A DNA stretch of 64,000 nt from Cytophagales bacterium (GCA_020402945.1 JADBYQ010000017.1:1-64000); one strand, 5' to 3'. Positions 51,646 through 61,501 are shown, counted from the first letter of the stretch. Notes: generated by a model not told the origin, from the sequence alone. A program made the numbers and translations.

Positions 51646-54600
51646 TCAGGGAATGTTAAAGACGTTGTTTGCCTGAAAGCGGTCCATCATTAGGTTATTT
51701 GGATCAACAACCACTCGTGTTGGTTTGCCGGGCACTAGAAATGAAACCTTCATACTTTCCGAAGTAGCCTTAACGGTTTTGGTAACTGATTTATCCCCCT
51801 CATAAAACGCTGTGACCTCTACATAGTCGTTAATGGGTATTTCGTTTTCAAACCCCTTGCCATCAACCCTGTATTTGCGGCACTGCAAATCAATGGAGAC
51901 CTCGAACATGCCGCGCGATAATTTTATCTGTGCACCTTTGACTGCATTGTCGTGGAAGGTAATTAACTCAAACTGATCGGTGATAAAATAACGAAGCGAA
52001 TCAGGGGCGACAACGCGCAAATAACCCAATAGTTCCTTCCCTGTTGTGTAGGGAGCCGGTTGATAAGCATTATCGGCAAAGAAACGCTTAATGGCGTGAT
52101 TCAAACTATCTTCTCCAATTAACTTCTTTAAAGCATGCATGACTTGTGTGCCTTTGTTGTAGTACACGTTTGGCTGGTCTTCCACAAATACCAAGGCGTT
52201 TTCTGGTTCGCTCAATCGGCCACGGTTGGTCATGTAGCTGCTGCGATCGTGTAAAACAAAAGCTAGGTTCTTCTTTTCGCCTTCGAGTTTTTCCAAAATA
52301 CATGATGCGGAGTATTGAGCCAATGTTTCTGTAACAAACGATGCCCCTGCAGCATACCCTGGCACCACCTGATGTGCCCACCACTGGTGTGCTATTTCGT
52401 GTGCAACCGTATGTTGCATTAGGCCGAGTGAATTTTCATCTGTTACGTTTTCAATAAAACCAATCCCTTCAGAATAAGGCATGGTAGTAGCGAATGACTG
52501 GGCAAAAATCTCGTACCTCGGGAACTCAATAATGCGAGCAACCTTGTGTGGATAAGGGCCAAACTGCCTGCTGCAATAGTCCAGCGAAGCACGCATTGCC
52601 TTTGCCATCCGTTCAATGTTGTAGCTATGATCATCGTCATAATAAATTTCTATGTCCACTTCATTCCACTTTTCACGGTGTACTTGGTATTTGGCTGAGG
52701 TGAAGGTTGCAAAATGGAGAACAGGTTTATCAAGAGCATAGCGGTAATAATTTCGCCCCGCATCTTTCCACTGCCTCAACAGTTTACCGGGGGCTATGGC
52801 TATCTGGTCTTCGCTGGTACTGACGGTGGTTTGCATGGATATCCAATCGGCATCGCTGATAAAATACTGGTTTCTGCGGGCAACAAGATCATCGGGTTGC
52901 GGCTGAGCGCCCTGTGGCGGTAAACCATATCTTTCCCGATCTTCTTTTTTAGTCAACTCTTGCACTCGGGCATAACCGATAATCGGCAAAACCATAGAGC
53001 TATTAATAAATGTCCCATTCTCGTTTATTAGTGGGCTGCTCACTTCGTTCTCAAAACCTTCAATGGTATACGATGCCTTCGCAATGGCAGACAACGAATC
53101 TCCTACTTGCAGTGGGTTGTTGAGTTTGTACATCGCAACCCCGAGTTTTTGGTCTATCCTCAATTCGGTTGCTTTTTCAACCATTACTTTTTGGGTAAGG
53201 CCGCGTTCAACATTCAAAGTAAAAAAGAGTGTATCGATGGGATGACTGGTTTTATTGCGTATCCAAAATTGAGTTGTAGATGTCATTTTTCTGTCTCCCG
53301 GAAAAATGTTTACGCTGTAGTTGACAGAGGTGATGCGCGGTTGGTCTAAGTCTTCATAGTGACTATACTGCTTTTCATACGCTGCTTTTTGCAGCAAGGC
53401 GTTTTCATTTGATGGCGAATTGAGAATATGCGTATTGTAGAAAATGTACCCACCGATGACCATCCAGAAAAGCAACGCGGCTAGCAGGGGCATACGCATG
53501 GATTTTCTATAAGTCTCTTTGGCAGTACTCCACCTATAACGGAACAGTTGGTCTTCACCCCTTCGCCAGAATAAAATCGTGATTACTATTAACACTGCCG
53601 AAATAGCTACACCATATGCAACGTGGAAGAGCAGTGTTTCTCTATAAGGACCTAACCCGTTAAAATCAGAATAAGTGAATGATGGCAAAGAGGAGTATAA
53701 GAGCAGATGGTCATTAAACTCAACTTCGGGTAAAACCATATGAACCAGGATGAGGATAAAGCCCACAATCATAAAGGCTACGTAGCGGTTGGCCACCAGT
53801 GAATGGACGAGGAAACTTAAAACCATAATCGGCAGTAACGTGCCCGCGAACGTAACTACAACAAGCTGCAGCAGGTACAGGTCAAGTTGAAGGCGATAAT
53901 AACCCATCGCAGCCTGTGCAATTATTCCAGACGCCATACAGCCTGAAATAATGGCCAGCAGTCCCATCGAGAGGGCAAACAATTTACTGAAGTAGAAAGC
54001 CCAGCTAGGCATGTTGTACGAATCCAGTATGGGGTGCATCTTCGAATCTCGATCGTGATGAACCAACAGACCGCCATAGATCACCACAATTGCATAGATA
54101 ACAATCATAATAGAAGATGAGAAGTTCTCCAGCACAATACCGGTTGTGGGGTAATTTATCGTGCCTTCCGGATTCCATGAGGAAAGCGTAGTGATGCTGC
54201 TGATAGATTGAAGTATGCACAAGGCCACTAAAATCAGAAACACTTTACTTTTGAAGAGGTAGGCTATTTCAGTTCGGCTGGCAACAAAAGCCTGTGTCCA
54301 TCGTGACCATGCGGAATTTTCTGGCAACGTGTAGGGCAGTGCAACTCCATCAAAGCGGGTGTTGCCTATATTTTTTACATCCGCCCTCGTTGCAGACTGG
54401 CCGTTTTCCAACTGAAACTTAAACTTACGAAACGCCCAAAGAAACAAGCACGCGGCTACCGTAAGCCAGCAAATCCTATGAATAACAAGCCACCAGTGCC
54501 ATCCGAACATTGAATGGTTCTTCTCTTGAAAGCTCCAAAGACGGGTAATATGTTTATGCAAGACAAAACCTGAAGGCTCAAAAAAAGAAACAAGCACACT

Positions 54601-55203
54601 TTCAGGGTCGGCAAGGGAAATACCAATAACAGCAAACATGATTACAAATAAGACTACAGCTGCCCCCAACAATACCGCAATTTTCCTGGAAGCAATTGCA
54701 ACTGAAAAAAGAATAGTGTTAAAAATGAGAACGTTTGGCAAGCTGAAGTAGAAAAATGCCTCTGTATATGGGGCGAACGAAAACGAATTGACCTGCTCTT
54801 GGTTATCGTAAAATAAGTGGCTGCCCAAAACCACAGCCAGGGGCACCATAAGAACAAAGAGCATTCCCAACAGCCACGTGCTTGCCAAGCGCCCCAAAAG
54901 ATATTGGGCCTTGCTTATCGGCTTGGTGAAAATAAACTCGTGGTATTGCGATTGAAAATCTCGCAGCGCGGTCTGGTTTATTAATCCAGACAGGAAGAAT
55001 GGCGAAAATTGAGCGATTGTGATCGACCAAAGGGCAATGGCGAAGGGCGAATTCCGCTGTAGCCCTTCGATGCTCCCACCAAAAGAAAAGTGATCACTCA
55101 AAACGGCAAACATCACTCCGGAAAACAAAAGGAGGCAGATAAAATAGATTGCCCAATTACGCAGGCTATACTTCACCTCGAAAGCGACTATGGTTTTTAT
55201 CAT
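51646..55203 (-). CDS. ABC-2-type permease fused to M1 aminopeptidase
   Basis: An 1185-residue fusion. Residues 1-560 contain about twelve membrane helices in ABC-2 permease layout (VIYGGLLVHHDRDSKMHPIL, LGLLAIISGCMASGIIAQAA). A periplasmic M1 metallopeptidase follows at 600-1185 with the zinc motif HTVAHEIAHQWWAHQ near residue 930 and downstream ETLAQYSA supplying the third ligand. Substrate is unknown; the peptidase would act outside the inner membrane. It is encoded 13 bp after the ABC ATPase gene, the obvious energy partner. Confidence 0.92.
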   Translation of the reverse strand: MIKTIVAFEVKYSLRNWAIYFICLLLFSGVMFAVLSDHFSFGGSIEGLQRNSPFAIALWSITIAQFSPFFLSGLINQTALRDFQSQYHEFIFTKPISKAQYLLGRLASTWLLGMLFVLMVPLAVVLGSHLFYDNQEQVNSFSFAPYTEAFFYFSLPNVLIFNTILFSVAIASRKIAVLLGAAVVLFVIMFAVIGISLADPESVLVSFFEPSGFVLHKHITRLWSFQEKNHSMFGWHWWLVIHRICWLTVAACLFLWAFRKFKFQLENGQSATRADVKNIGNTRFDGVALPYTLPENSAWSRWTQAFVASRTEIAYLFKSKVFLILVALCILQSISSITTLSSWNPEGTINYPTTGIVLENFSSSIMIVIYAIVVIYGGLLVHHDRDSKMHPILDSYNMPSWAFYFSKLFALSMGLLAIISGCMASGIIAQAAMGYYRLQLDLYLLQLVVVTFAGTLLPIMVLSFLVHSLVANRYVAFMIVGFILILVHMVLPEVEFNDHLLLYSSLPSFTYSDFNGLGPYRETLLFHVAYGVAISAVLIVITILFWRRGEDQLFRYRWSTAKETYRKSMRMPLLAALLFWMVIGGYIFYNTHILNSPSNENALLQKAAYEKQYSHYEDLDQPRITSVNYSVNIFPGDRKMTSTTQFWIRNKTSHPIDTLFFTLNVERGLTQKVMVEKATELRIDQKLGVAMYKLNNPLQVGDSLSAIAKASYTIEGFENEVSSPLINENGTFINSSMVLPIIGYARVQELTKKEDRERYGLPPQGAQPQPDDLVARRNQYFISDADWISMQTTVSTSEDQIAIAPGKLLRQWKDAGRNYYRYALDKPVLHFATFTSAKYQVHREKWNEVDIEIYYDDDHSYNIERMAKAMRASLDYCSRQFGPYPHKVARIIEFPRYEIFAQSFATTMPYSEGIGFIENVTDENSLGLMQHTVAHEIAHQWWAHQVVPGYAAGASFVTETLAQYSASCILEKLEGEKKNLAFVLHDRSSYMTNRGRLSEPENALVFVEDQPNVYYNKGTQVMHALKKLIGEDSLNHAIKRFFADNAYQPAPYTTGKELLGYLRVVAPDSLRYFITDQFELITFHDNAVKGAQIKLSRGMFEVSIDLQCRKYRVDGKGFENEIPINDYVEVTAFYEGDKSVTKTVKATSESMKVSFLVPGKPTRVVVDPNNLMMDRFQANNVFNIP

Positions 55204-55216
55204 CTGTTGAAGTTTA

Positions 55217-56083
55217 TCAAATGCCTAAAATTTTTATAAAGAACACGTCTTCTAGGTCGGCAGGAACAAGTTCAAACCCGGGCACTGGCACAGGACTGAA
55301 CACGTGTATTTTTGGCCTGCCCTCATATAATTTATTGGAAATTACCTGATAGTCTTTTCGATAACTCTCCAACTCACTTTTATCGATAACCTTCTCAAAC
55401 ACTTTATCCTTCACCATCGCGAGCGCCATACCGGGTGAGCCTTTGAAGCACACTTCTCCTTTGTTGATGATGGCCATATCGCGGCAAAGTTCTTTTATAT
55501 CTTCCACTATGTGGGTTGACAGGATAACGATTACGGTTTCACCAATCTCAGACAGTAAGTTATAGAAGCGATTGCGCTCTTGCGGGTCTAGCCCTGCGGT
55601 GGGTTCATCCACTATTATCAATTTAGGGGAACCGATCAATGCCTGCGCAATGCCAAATCGCTGTCGCATCCCGCCCGAAAAGCTACTCACCCGTTTCTTG
55701 CGTTGCTCATAAAGGTTCACCCGTTGCAACAGTGCGTCTACGAGTTCTTTTCTCTGCTTTTTATTTATGATTCCTTTTAAGGCTGCCATATAATCCAACA
55801 GACTGTGGGCAGATATGCTTGGATACACGCCAAACTCCTGTGGAAGATAGCCCAGGTACTGCCTTATGTCTTCTTTGTTTTTCAGCACATCCAATCCGTC
55901 TAATTTCACCATGCCACTGTCGGCATGCTGTAGCGTTGCAATAATGCGCATGAGCGTAGATTTACCTGCCCCGTTAGGGCCGAGTAAGCCAAACATGCCG
56001 CTACCGATAGTGAGCGAAACATTATGCAGAGCACGTGTGCCGTTGCTGTAAGTCTTAGATAGATTGTCGATAACGAGTTGCAT
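55217..56083 (-). CDS. ABC transporter ATP-binding protein
   Basis: A 288-residue ATPase with all ABC motifs: Walker A GLLGPNGAGKSTLMRI, Q-loop LPQEFGVYPS, signature VSSFSGGMRQRFGIA, Walker B KLIIVDEPTAGLD and H-loop ILSTHIVED. It powers the adjacent permease/peptidase. The C-terminal extension (about 70 residues) is usual for the branch. Middle gene of a three-gene minus-strand operon. Confidence 0.96.
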   Translation of the reverse strand: MQLVIDNLSKTYSNGTRALHNVSLTIGSGMFGLLGPNGAGKSTLMRIIATLQHADSGMVKLDGLDVLKNKEDIRQYLGYLPQEFGVYPSISAHSLLDYMAALKGIINKKQRKELVDALLQRVNLYEQRKKRVSSFSGGMRQRFGIAQALIGSPKLIIVDEPTAGLDPQERNRFYNLLSEIGETVIVILSTHIVEDIKELCRDMAIINKGEVCFKGSPGMALAMVKDKVFEKVIDKSELESYRKDYQVISNKLYEGRPKIHVFSPVPVPGFELVPADLEDVFFIKILGI

Positions 56084-56113
56084 ATTTTGTAAATCAAATC
56101 TTGGAACGAATTA

Positions 56114-57427
56114 TTATTTTACCTGAGCAAAGTCTTTTGGAGCGATGACGTTATAGCCCTTCCATATTTCGGGATCATAAAACTTGTTGAAAGTTTTAAT
56201 CTTTTGGTCTGTACCCAAAACTTTATCTTTGCTAAAAGGTGTTGCGGGCTTATCGAGCTTGATGTCGATCACGGCAATCTCATTTGAAAATTTTAGTCGT
56301 GCTTTTTCGTTATCCTTAAACATCTTTCGCTTTTCAACATATACGTCCACATAATATTGGGCGTGGCTAAAGTACCATCGGCCATCAATCATTTTGTAAA
56401 AGCTCTGGAATTTCGTTTTTGGGAATTCCAATTTATAGCCCATCACAAATAGCGCAGCCTTCATCAACCCATTCAGCGTATGCTTTTCTGCTGCTTTACT
56501 TAGGCCGGCCTTCAATGCCACTACTGCGTAGTTCTCTGCATCCAAGTAAATATCTCCATCCATCAGTTGCCCTTTTACATTCATCCTTTGCTCAAAGCGA
56601 ATGACCAGTGCCTCGCGTCCCATATAGGTTGCCCCCTCTGAAAGTTTATAATTGTACTTGGCAAAATTTTTCTCTTGCATAAAATGTGGAATCTGGTTTC
56701 TGCCTATGCTCAGCTCTTTAAAGATTTCGTACGGCCCAACTTCGACCTGTACAATATCCAAATTAGTATCGTCCATTTCTTTTCCCTTTCTGGCAGCCTT
56801 TTTCATTTCCTTCGCTCTGTGTTTGTCACTTTTCTTCTTCTGAAACTGCATAGGACGAACCGTGCCACCGGGGCGGGCGTTAATCACAGAAAGCTGGAGC
56901 GAATCTGTCGCATCTGGTCCGTTGGAAGGATGGTACACGCTTAACAAGGCCTCATTATTAATATGATCAATTCCATTTTCGGTTCCTCGTTCGGCAGAAT
57001 ACAGCGTAGCGTAATATGCTTTTTCATTGTAGTTGGATGCAATATTACTAATTGCTTGGCGAAGGTACTCTGTCGGTGCAAGCGGGGTTACCACCACTTC
57101 ACTCAACTGCACTGGTTTGGAGATAAGCAACACTACCAAAGGCGAAACGGCTTCTTCTATATCTATTTCCTTCTCCTCATAGCCAAGAAAAACAAACCGA
57201 AGCTTTTCGTTTCGCAGTGAAACCGGTATGCGAACAGAGAAATTTCCGCTTTCGTTGGCACTGGTGCCAATATTTGAGTGGGTGATGCCGATACCGGTAA
57301 ATGGTAAGGGTTCTTTTGAAGCCTGGTCCAATACAGTTCCTGTCAATGTCATATAGTCTGTAACGGTTTGGGCAGAACTGATACAGCAACCTAAAGTGAA
57401 GAAAAAAGCCACTAATTTTGTTTTCAT
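56114..57427 (-). CDS. CarboxypepD_reg-type secreted protein
   Basis: A 437-residue secreted protein: signal peptide (VAFFFTLGCCISSAQ), a carboxypeptidase regulatory-like domain (LTGTVLDQASKEPLPFTGIG, RFVFLGYEEKEIDIEEAVSP) and a C-domain of about 300 residues with VNVKGQLMDGDIYLDAEN-type strands, resembling DUF5686/outer-membrane associated proteins. It may act as the periplasmic partner of the transporter. Promoter-proximal gene of the operon; the ATG at 57427 opens the signal peptide. Confidence 0.8.
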   Translation of the reverse strand: MKTKLVAFFFTLGCCISSAQTVTDYMTLTGTVLDQASKEPLPFTGIGITHSNIGTSANESGNFSVRIPVSLRNEKLRFVFLGYEEKEIDIEEAVSPLVVLLISKPVQLSEVVVTPLAPTEYLRQAISNIASNYNEKAYYATLYSAERGTENGIDHINNEALLSVYHPSNGPDATDSLQLSVINARPGGTVRPMQFQKKKSDKHRAKEMKKAARKGKEMDDTNLDIVQVEVGPYEIFKELSIGRNQIPHFMQEKNFAKYNYKLSEGATYMGREALVIRFEQRMNVKGQLMDGDIYLDAENYAVVALKAGLSKAAEKHTLNGLMKAALFVMGYKLEFPKTKFQSFYKMIDGRWYFSHAQYYVDVYVEKRKMFKDNEKARLKFSNEIAVIDIKLDKPATPFSKDKVLGTDQKIKTFNKFYDPEIWKGYNVIAPKDFAQVK

Positions 57428-57491
57428 CGCTAATAATTTCTGTTTGTTATTGAATACCATACTTGCAGTTTTACGGCTTCTTTACCTTAAA

Positions 57492-57611
57492 GGTGCAATC
57501 CTCCATAACTTGCACCAACTAATAGTGACAATCTATCGTATTAGTTGACAAACCAAATCTTTTGTTGACGAACCAGAATCATTAAATCCACAAAAATCAC
57601 GTTAACTTTGC
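57492..57611. promoter_or_regulatory. Divergent promoter with three 20-bp-spaced direct repeats
   Basis: Between the CarboxypepD_reg gene and the second kinase gene lie aatagtgaca (57521-57530), ttagttgaca (57541-57550) and tttgttgacg (57561-57570), each exactly 20 bp apart. The shared core is AGTTGAC-like, close to LytTR half-sites (GTT core, direct repeats about two turns apart). A perfect 7-bp inverted repeat ggtgcaa/ttgcacc (57492-57516) is also present. The kinase promoter box taactttgc (57603-57611) ends 3 bases before its ATG. Autoregulation by the LytTR regulator is inferred. Confidence 0.6.
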
Positions 57612-57614
57612 CAT

Positions 57615-58565
57615 ATGCAGTACCGGGGTCGTTCGTTGGCTATTCTACCTCACGTGCTGATTGGTGCGCTCCTCATCTTGGCATATTTGCCAGTATGTCA
57701 ATATAGTTGGCCACTCGGTTTACTAGTTGGGCTGGCTCTATGTGCTGTTACGTTTTACCAACTGCTACAAACGCGCAATGAATGGGCCCTTTACTTGATA
57801 GTTATTGTTTTGTTAGCTTGCGTTTCAGCCTACAGCGACTTTCTATTGTATCGATTTAACGGGAATGAATTTCTGCGTTATTGGATGCAACAACTATTAT
57901 TGCTATGTTCTTTTACTACTGGCATGTTGCTGGTTGTAAAAGTAAAAAATGAACAAGACTGCCAAAATTTAGTGAGTAAGCTGGCTATCAAGGAACAAGC
58001 GCTCATGCGTAGCCAGGTGAATCCGCATTTTCTTTATAATACACTCAATGCCATTTATGCCAGTGCCCTGGAACAGCAGCCAGACACTCCAGAATTGATT
58101 TTAAAACTCTCACATCTCACGCGCTACCAAGTTGAAAGTTTGCGGCAAGAGTGGGTGTATCTTGAAGAAGAAATAGAGTTCATCGAAAACTTTATCACGT
58201 TTGAAAGACTAAGGGCAGGCAAAAAATGTTCCGTCAAATTTGATGTTAATGGTAATATTGACGGCATTAGAATAATTCCGATGGCCTTCATCAATCTTAT
58301 TGAAAATGCCTTTAAATATGGAGTGGTATCAACCAATGAGGAAAGCCATGTCGAAATAATTTTGAGGGTTACCCAAAAGGAAATTCGCTTGCAGGTAATT
58401 AACAGCATCCCGGAAAATAGATTGCCGCATAAACCCTCTACCGGAACGGGGTTGGCCAATTTGCAAGAGCGATTACAATACAGCTATCCGCTAAGGCATT
58501 ACCTAACCAATTCCAAAACAAAAACAACCTATAAAGTGGAACTATATATTCGTATTGCTTCATAA
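57615..58565 (+). CDS. LytS-type sensor histidine kinase
   Basis: A 316-residue kinase with four membrane helices (HVLIGALLILAYLPVC, WPLGLLVGLALCAVTFYQ, WALYLIVIVLLACVSAYSDF, MQQLLLLCSFTTGMLLVVKV). The His_kinase motif is LMRSQVNPHFLYNTLNAIYA, the N-box PMAFINLIENAFKYG and the G-box GTGLANLQERL. Same architecture as the kinase at 48123. Its own promoter box lies against the ATG (leaderless). Confidence 0.93.
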   Translation: MQYRGRSLAILPHVLIGALLILAYLPVCQYSWPLGLLVGLALCAVTFYQLLQTRNEWALYLIVIVLLACVSAYSDFLLYRFNGNEFLRYWMQQLLLLCSFTTGMLLVVKVKNEQDCQNLVSKLAIKEQALMRSQVNPHFLYNTLNAIYASALEQQPDTPELILKLSHLTRYQVESLRQEWVYLEEEIEFIENFITFERLRAGKKCSVKFDVNGNIDGIRIIPMAFINLIENAFKYGVVSTNEESHVEIILRVTQKEIRLQVINSIPENRLPHKPSTGTGLANLQERLQYSYPLRHYLTNSKTKTTYKVELYIRIAS

Positions 58566-58592
58566 ATACATAAGAGATCATTGGATACCACT

Positions 58593-59288
58593 ATGATAAA
58601 AATTAAATGCGTCATTATAGATGACGAACCTCCCTCGCACATAGTATTGAAAAACTATATTGCCAAGGTCGGCCAATTAGTTTGGGTGTACAGCAGTAGC
58701 AATCCGCTGCAGGCTCGCGATTACCTTCGCAGTAATCCAGTAGATCTACTTTTTTTAGATGTGGAAATGCCGGAACTGTCTGGGCTTGAATTGCTCGACT
58801 CTCTCCAAAGTCGGCCAAAAGTTGTTATCATCAGCGCCCATAGCGAGTATGCTGCCAAAAGTTACGAGTACGATGCGGTAGACTACCTAGTTAAGCCTTT
58901 CACGTTCAGTCGTTTTTTGAAAGCGGTTGATAAAATAATTGCTGGTTCAGCAAACACAACAGAAGAGCAGCTATCAGGTGGTTTTTTTCAATTTAAAGAA
59001 AATGGAATTCCTAAAAAAGTAAAGTATATAGACGTGCTGTATTTAGAGAGCATTGGCAACTATATAAAAATTGTTACCTCCGCAAAAACGCACCTGATCA
59101 AGAAAACAATGAAGGAGTTAGAGAATGAGCTAAGTCCTCAGGAGTTTGTGCGGGTGCACAAATCATTCATGGTGAACGCAAAAATGATTACCGAGTTAAG
59201 TTCCCGCAAGTTGTTGCTAAAGGATTTGGAGATACCCGTGGGCGGACACTACAAATCACAACTAGATAAACTTTTTGGTGAGCAATAA
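58593..59288 (+). CDS. LytTR-type response regulator
   Basis: A 231-residue regulator: receiver (KCVIIDDEPPSH, VDLLFLDVEMPELSGLELLD with the phospho-Asp) and LytTR domain (KYIDVLYLESIGNYIKIVTS, EFVRVHKSFMVNAKMITELS). It follows the kinase gene by 27 bp. It is a paralogue of the regulator at 49099 and probably binds the three direct repeats in the divergent promoter. The TTG at 58581 is less likely as start. Confidence 0.93.
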   Translation: MIKIKCVIIDDEPPSHIVLKNYIAKVGQLVWVYSSSNPLQARDYLRSNPVDLLFLDVEMPELSGLELLDSLQSRPKVVIISAHSEYAAKSYEYDAVDYLVKPFTFSRFLKAVDKIIAGSANTTEEQLSGGFFQFKENGIPKKVKYIDVLYLESIGNYIKIVTSAKTHLIKKTMKELENELSPQEFVRVHKSFMVNAKMITELSSRKLLLKDLEIPVGGHYKSQLDKLFGEQ

Positions 59289-59684
59289 AAACTTCAAGCC
59301 ATTTATCGCATAGTGGAATACTGAATGTGCCTACCGACAGAAAAAGCATTTAGTCTATGAGATGCACTTTACAAAAAAAACTAAATGGTTCTTTTACAAT
59401 GCCACAAAAAACAGGCAGTGGTGCCAGCTTAGCGACACAAAGTTTGGAGTCTATCAGAAAGGGGGAAGTGTTCGACTTAAAAACTTACAGATACCTGCTG
59501 AAAATAGTGCTTTAGGAGTCGGGTCGGTGGAGCGTTACCCCGTATCCAAAAATTTCAAAACCAGTAAAATTTATCAAGTCTAGCGAAACTAACAGTCAGG
59601 CACCTATCAGAATTGCTAAATGTACTATCTTGCAGCGATGATGAAACAAGAACGAATTCCCTTCGATCAGTATCGGAATTAATT
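59289..59684. other. Gene-free region before the Crp/Fnr gene
   Basis: 396 bp. A 73-codon frame (59362-59583) has no domain; the frame of the next gene stays open from 59613 but without family similarity. No strong promoter box recognised. Confidence 0.4.
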
Positions 59685-60257
59685 ATGGACGAGCTAAGAA
59701 AAAACATCAACTCAATAATTTCAATTTCAGACAAAGACTGGGCGATTCTCAAACCCATGTTTGTTTACAAAGCAATTAAGAAGAATGAGTTTTTCTTGCT
59801 CGAAGGAAAGCATAGTAATACTGTTTTTTATGTTATCAAAGGAGCGTTTCGCGTATTCACTGTTGTGGATGGCGAAGAGCGCGATTGGCACTTTCATTTT
59901 GAAGGCAATTGGGGGTCGGATTACGAAAGCTTCTTAACAAACCGCCCCAGCCGATTTTCGATTCAGGCCATGGAAGACGCGGAGATACTCACACTCTCTA
60001 GAGATTCTATGCACGCACTTTACAATACAGATGCTAAGTTTGAACGCATCGGCAGGATTATAGCCGAGCAACTCTTCCTCTTCGCTCGTAACCGGGGAAT
60101 GGATTTTCTTTTACAAAACCCGGAAGACCGGTATCTAAAACTTATTAAGGAATATCCCAATATTTTTAATCGCGTTCCACTTTATCATATTGCCAGTTAC
60201 CTTGGTATCAAGGGGCCATCTTTAAGCAGGATACGAAGAAGGCTATCTGAAAAATAG
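59685..60257 (+). CDS. Crp/Fnr-family regulator
   Basis: A 190-residue cNMP-fold regulator (FVYKAIKKNEFFLLEGKHSN, FYVIKGAFRVFTVVDGEERD, LTNRPSRFSIQAMEDAEILT) with C-terminal HTH (VPLYHIASYLGIKGPSLSRI). It shares the layout of the proteins at 25944 and 43260. The ATG at 59685 is chosen; the 24-codon upstream extension is not conserved-looking. It lies 89 bp before the SDR cluster and may control it. Confidence 0.92.
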   Translation: MDELRKNINSIISISDKDWAILKPMFVYKAIKKNEFFLLEGKHSNTVFYVIKGAFRVFTVVDGEERDWHFHFEGNWGSDYESFLTNRPSRFSIQAMEDAEILTLSRDSMHALYNTDAKFERIGRIIAEQLFLFARNRGMDFLLQNPEDRYLKLIKEYPNIFNRVPLYHIASYLGIKGPSLSRIRRRLSEK

Positions 60258-60346
60258 ATTTCAGCTACTTCTTTCGATTTTAACCGAGGTTAAAGCACTA
60301 GTCCAATTTCATCGCTCACCTTTGTCTCAACAAAACGAAACAAAGT

Positions 60347-61216
60347 ATGAGCAAAACAATTTTAATTACCGGATGTAGCAGCGGTTTTGGCAAGGATACC
60401 GCGCTACTTTTAGCCCGAAGCGGCTACACGGTGTATGCAACCTTGCGCGATGCGAACGGCAAAAATCACGAAGCGGCCAGTGAGTTACTTTCTATTGCTG
60501 CACAAGAAAGCCTGGAGCTTGATGTGGTAGAGCTTGATGTTACCAATGAGCGTTCGATAAAAAAGGCCATCGACTACATCATCAATTTATCGAGCTCTAT
60601 TGATGTACTCGTCAACAATGCCGGTTATGGAATCTATGGTTGGAGCGAGGGCTTTGAAACTTCTACCGTCCGCCATTTGTTTGATGTTAACTTTTTTGGC
60701 GCACTCGATGTAAACAACGCTGTGCTGCCGCACATGCGAAAACGCGCTGATGGACTCATCATTCATATCTCCAGCATCTTAGCTAGACTTCCTGTTGGTT
60801 TTATGAGCGCCTACAACGCAAGCAAGTTTGCAATAGATGGATATGCGGAGTCTTTGAATATGGAGCTTGCGGAATTGGGGCTTCAATCATTGATTGTACA
60901 GCCCGGTTTTTTTGGTACTGGCTTCGCGCAAAACATGACCTACAACGATAAGCCCGATACCATTGCTGCCTATGGCGTTCTGGCAACCAAACCACAGCAA
61001 ATGCTAGAGGGGTTCGCCAAAATATTGCCGATGATGCCCCCTTCTACACAGGTAGCCGAGGGCATTAAGGCGCTCATCGAAACACCTAAGATGCAACGTC
61101 CTCTACGCACTGTCATCAGCGCAGAGCCGCATAAACATTTGGTGGAGCGGCTTAACGATGCTGGCAATCAGGCTACCAAAGAGCTCAATGAAATCATGAT
61201 GGCTTATCAGCAATAG
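60347..61216 (+). CDS. SDR-family oxidoreductase
   Basis: A 289-residue classical SDR. The cofactor motif ILITGCSSGFGKDTALLLA occupies residues 4-22; NNAGYG and SAYNASKFAIDGYAESL with the Tyr-Lys pair are present. A longer C-terminal substrate region (QMLEGFAKILPMMPPSTQVA) ends with HLVERLNDAG. Substrate unknown. First gene of a six-gene run; a paralogue at 62945 is about as long and closely similar. Confidence 0.95.
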   Translation: MSKTILITGCSSGFGKDTALLLARSGYTVYATLRDANGKNHEAASELLSIAAQESLELDVVELDVTNERSIKKAIDYIINLSSSIDVLVNNAGYGIYGWSEGFETSTVRHLFDVNFFGALDVNNAVLPHMRKRADGLIIHISSILARLPVGFMSAYNASKFAIDGYAESLNMELAELGLQSLIVQPGFFGTGFAQNMTYNDKPDTIAAYGVLATKPQQMLEGFAKILPMMPPSTQVAEGIKALIETPKMQRPLRTVISAEPHKHLVERLNDAGNQATKELNEIMMAYQQ

Positions 61217-61223
61217 CTTGTAT

Positions 61224-61424
61224 ATGAACCATCTTGTAATCCGAAGAATGTTCAGGGCGTTTCACTTGGTTGAAGCGACCTGTTTGCTCCTCTACTTCTA
61301 CACCCCAATGGGAGATTCTACCTCGCTGGAAACCCTCATCAGATATGTTGTACTGCCTTTCTTGATTATTAGTGGGTTTTATATGTGGAAAGGACATTTA
61401 CTGTGGGCAGCAAAAAGACGATAG
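61224..61424 (+). CDS. Small membrane protein
   Basis: A 66-residue protein with one or two membrane helices (FHLVEATCLLLYFYTP, LIRYVVLPFLIISGFYMW) and a basic end (WAAKRR). It follows the SDR gene by 7 bp; family not recognised. An in-frame TTG two codons upstream is not needed. Confidence 0.7.
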   Translation: MNHLVIRRMFRAFHLVEATCLLLYFYTPMGDSTSLETLIRYVVLPFLIISGFYMWKGHLLWAAKRR

Positions 61425-61501
61425 CGCATGAATCATAACAATCCAGTATTTCGGAATTAGTAACTATAATAGATTTTACTCTTAAACTAAAAACAATCAA
61501 A

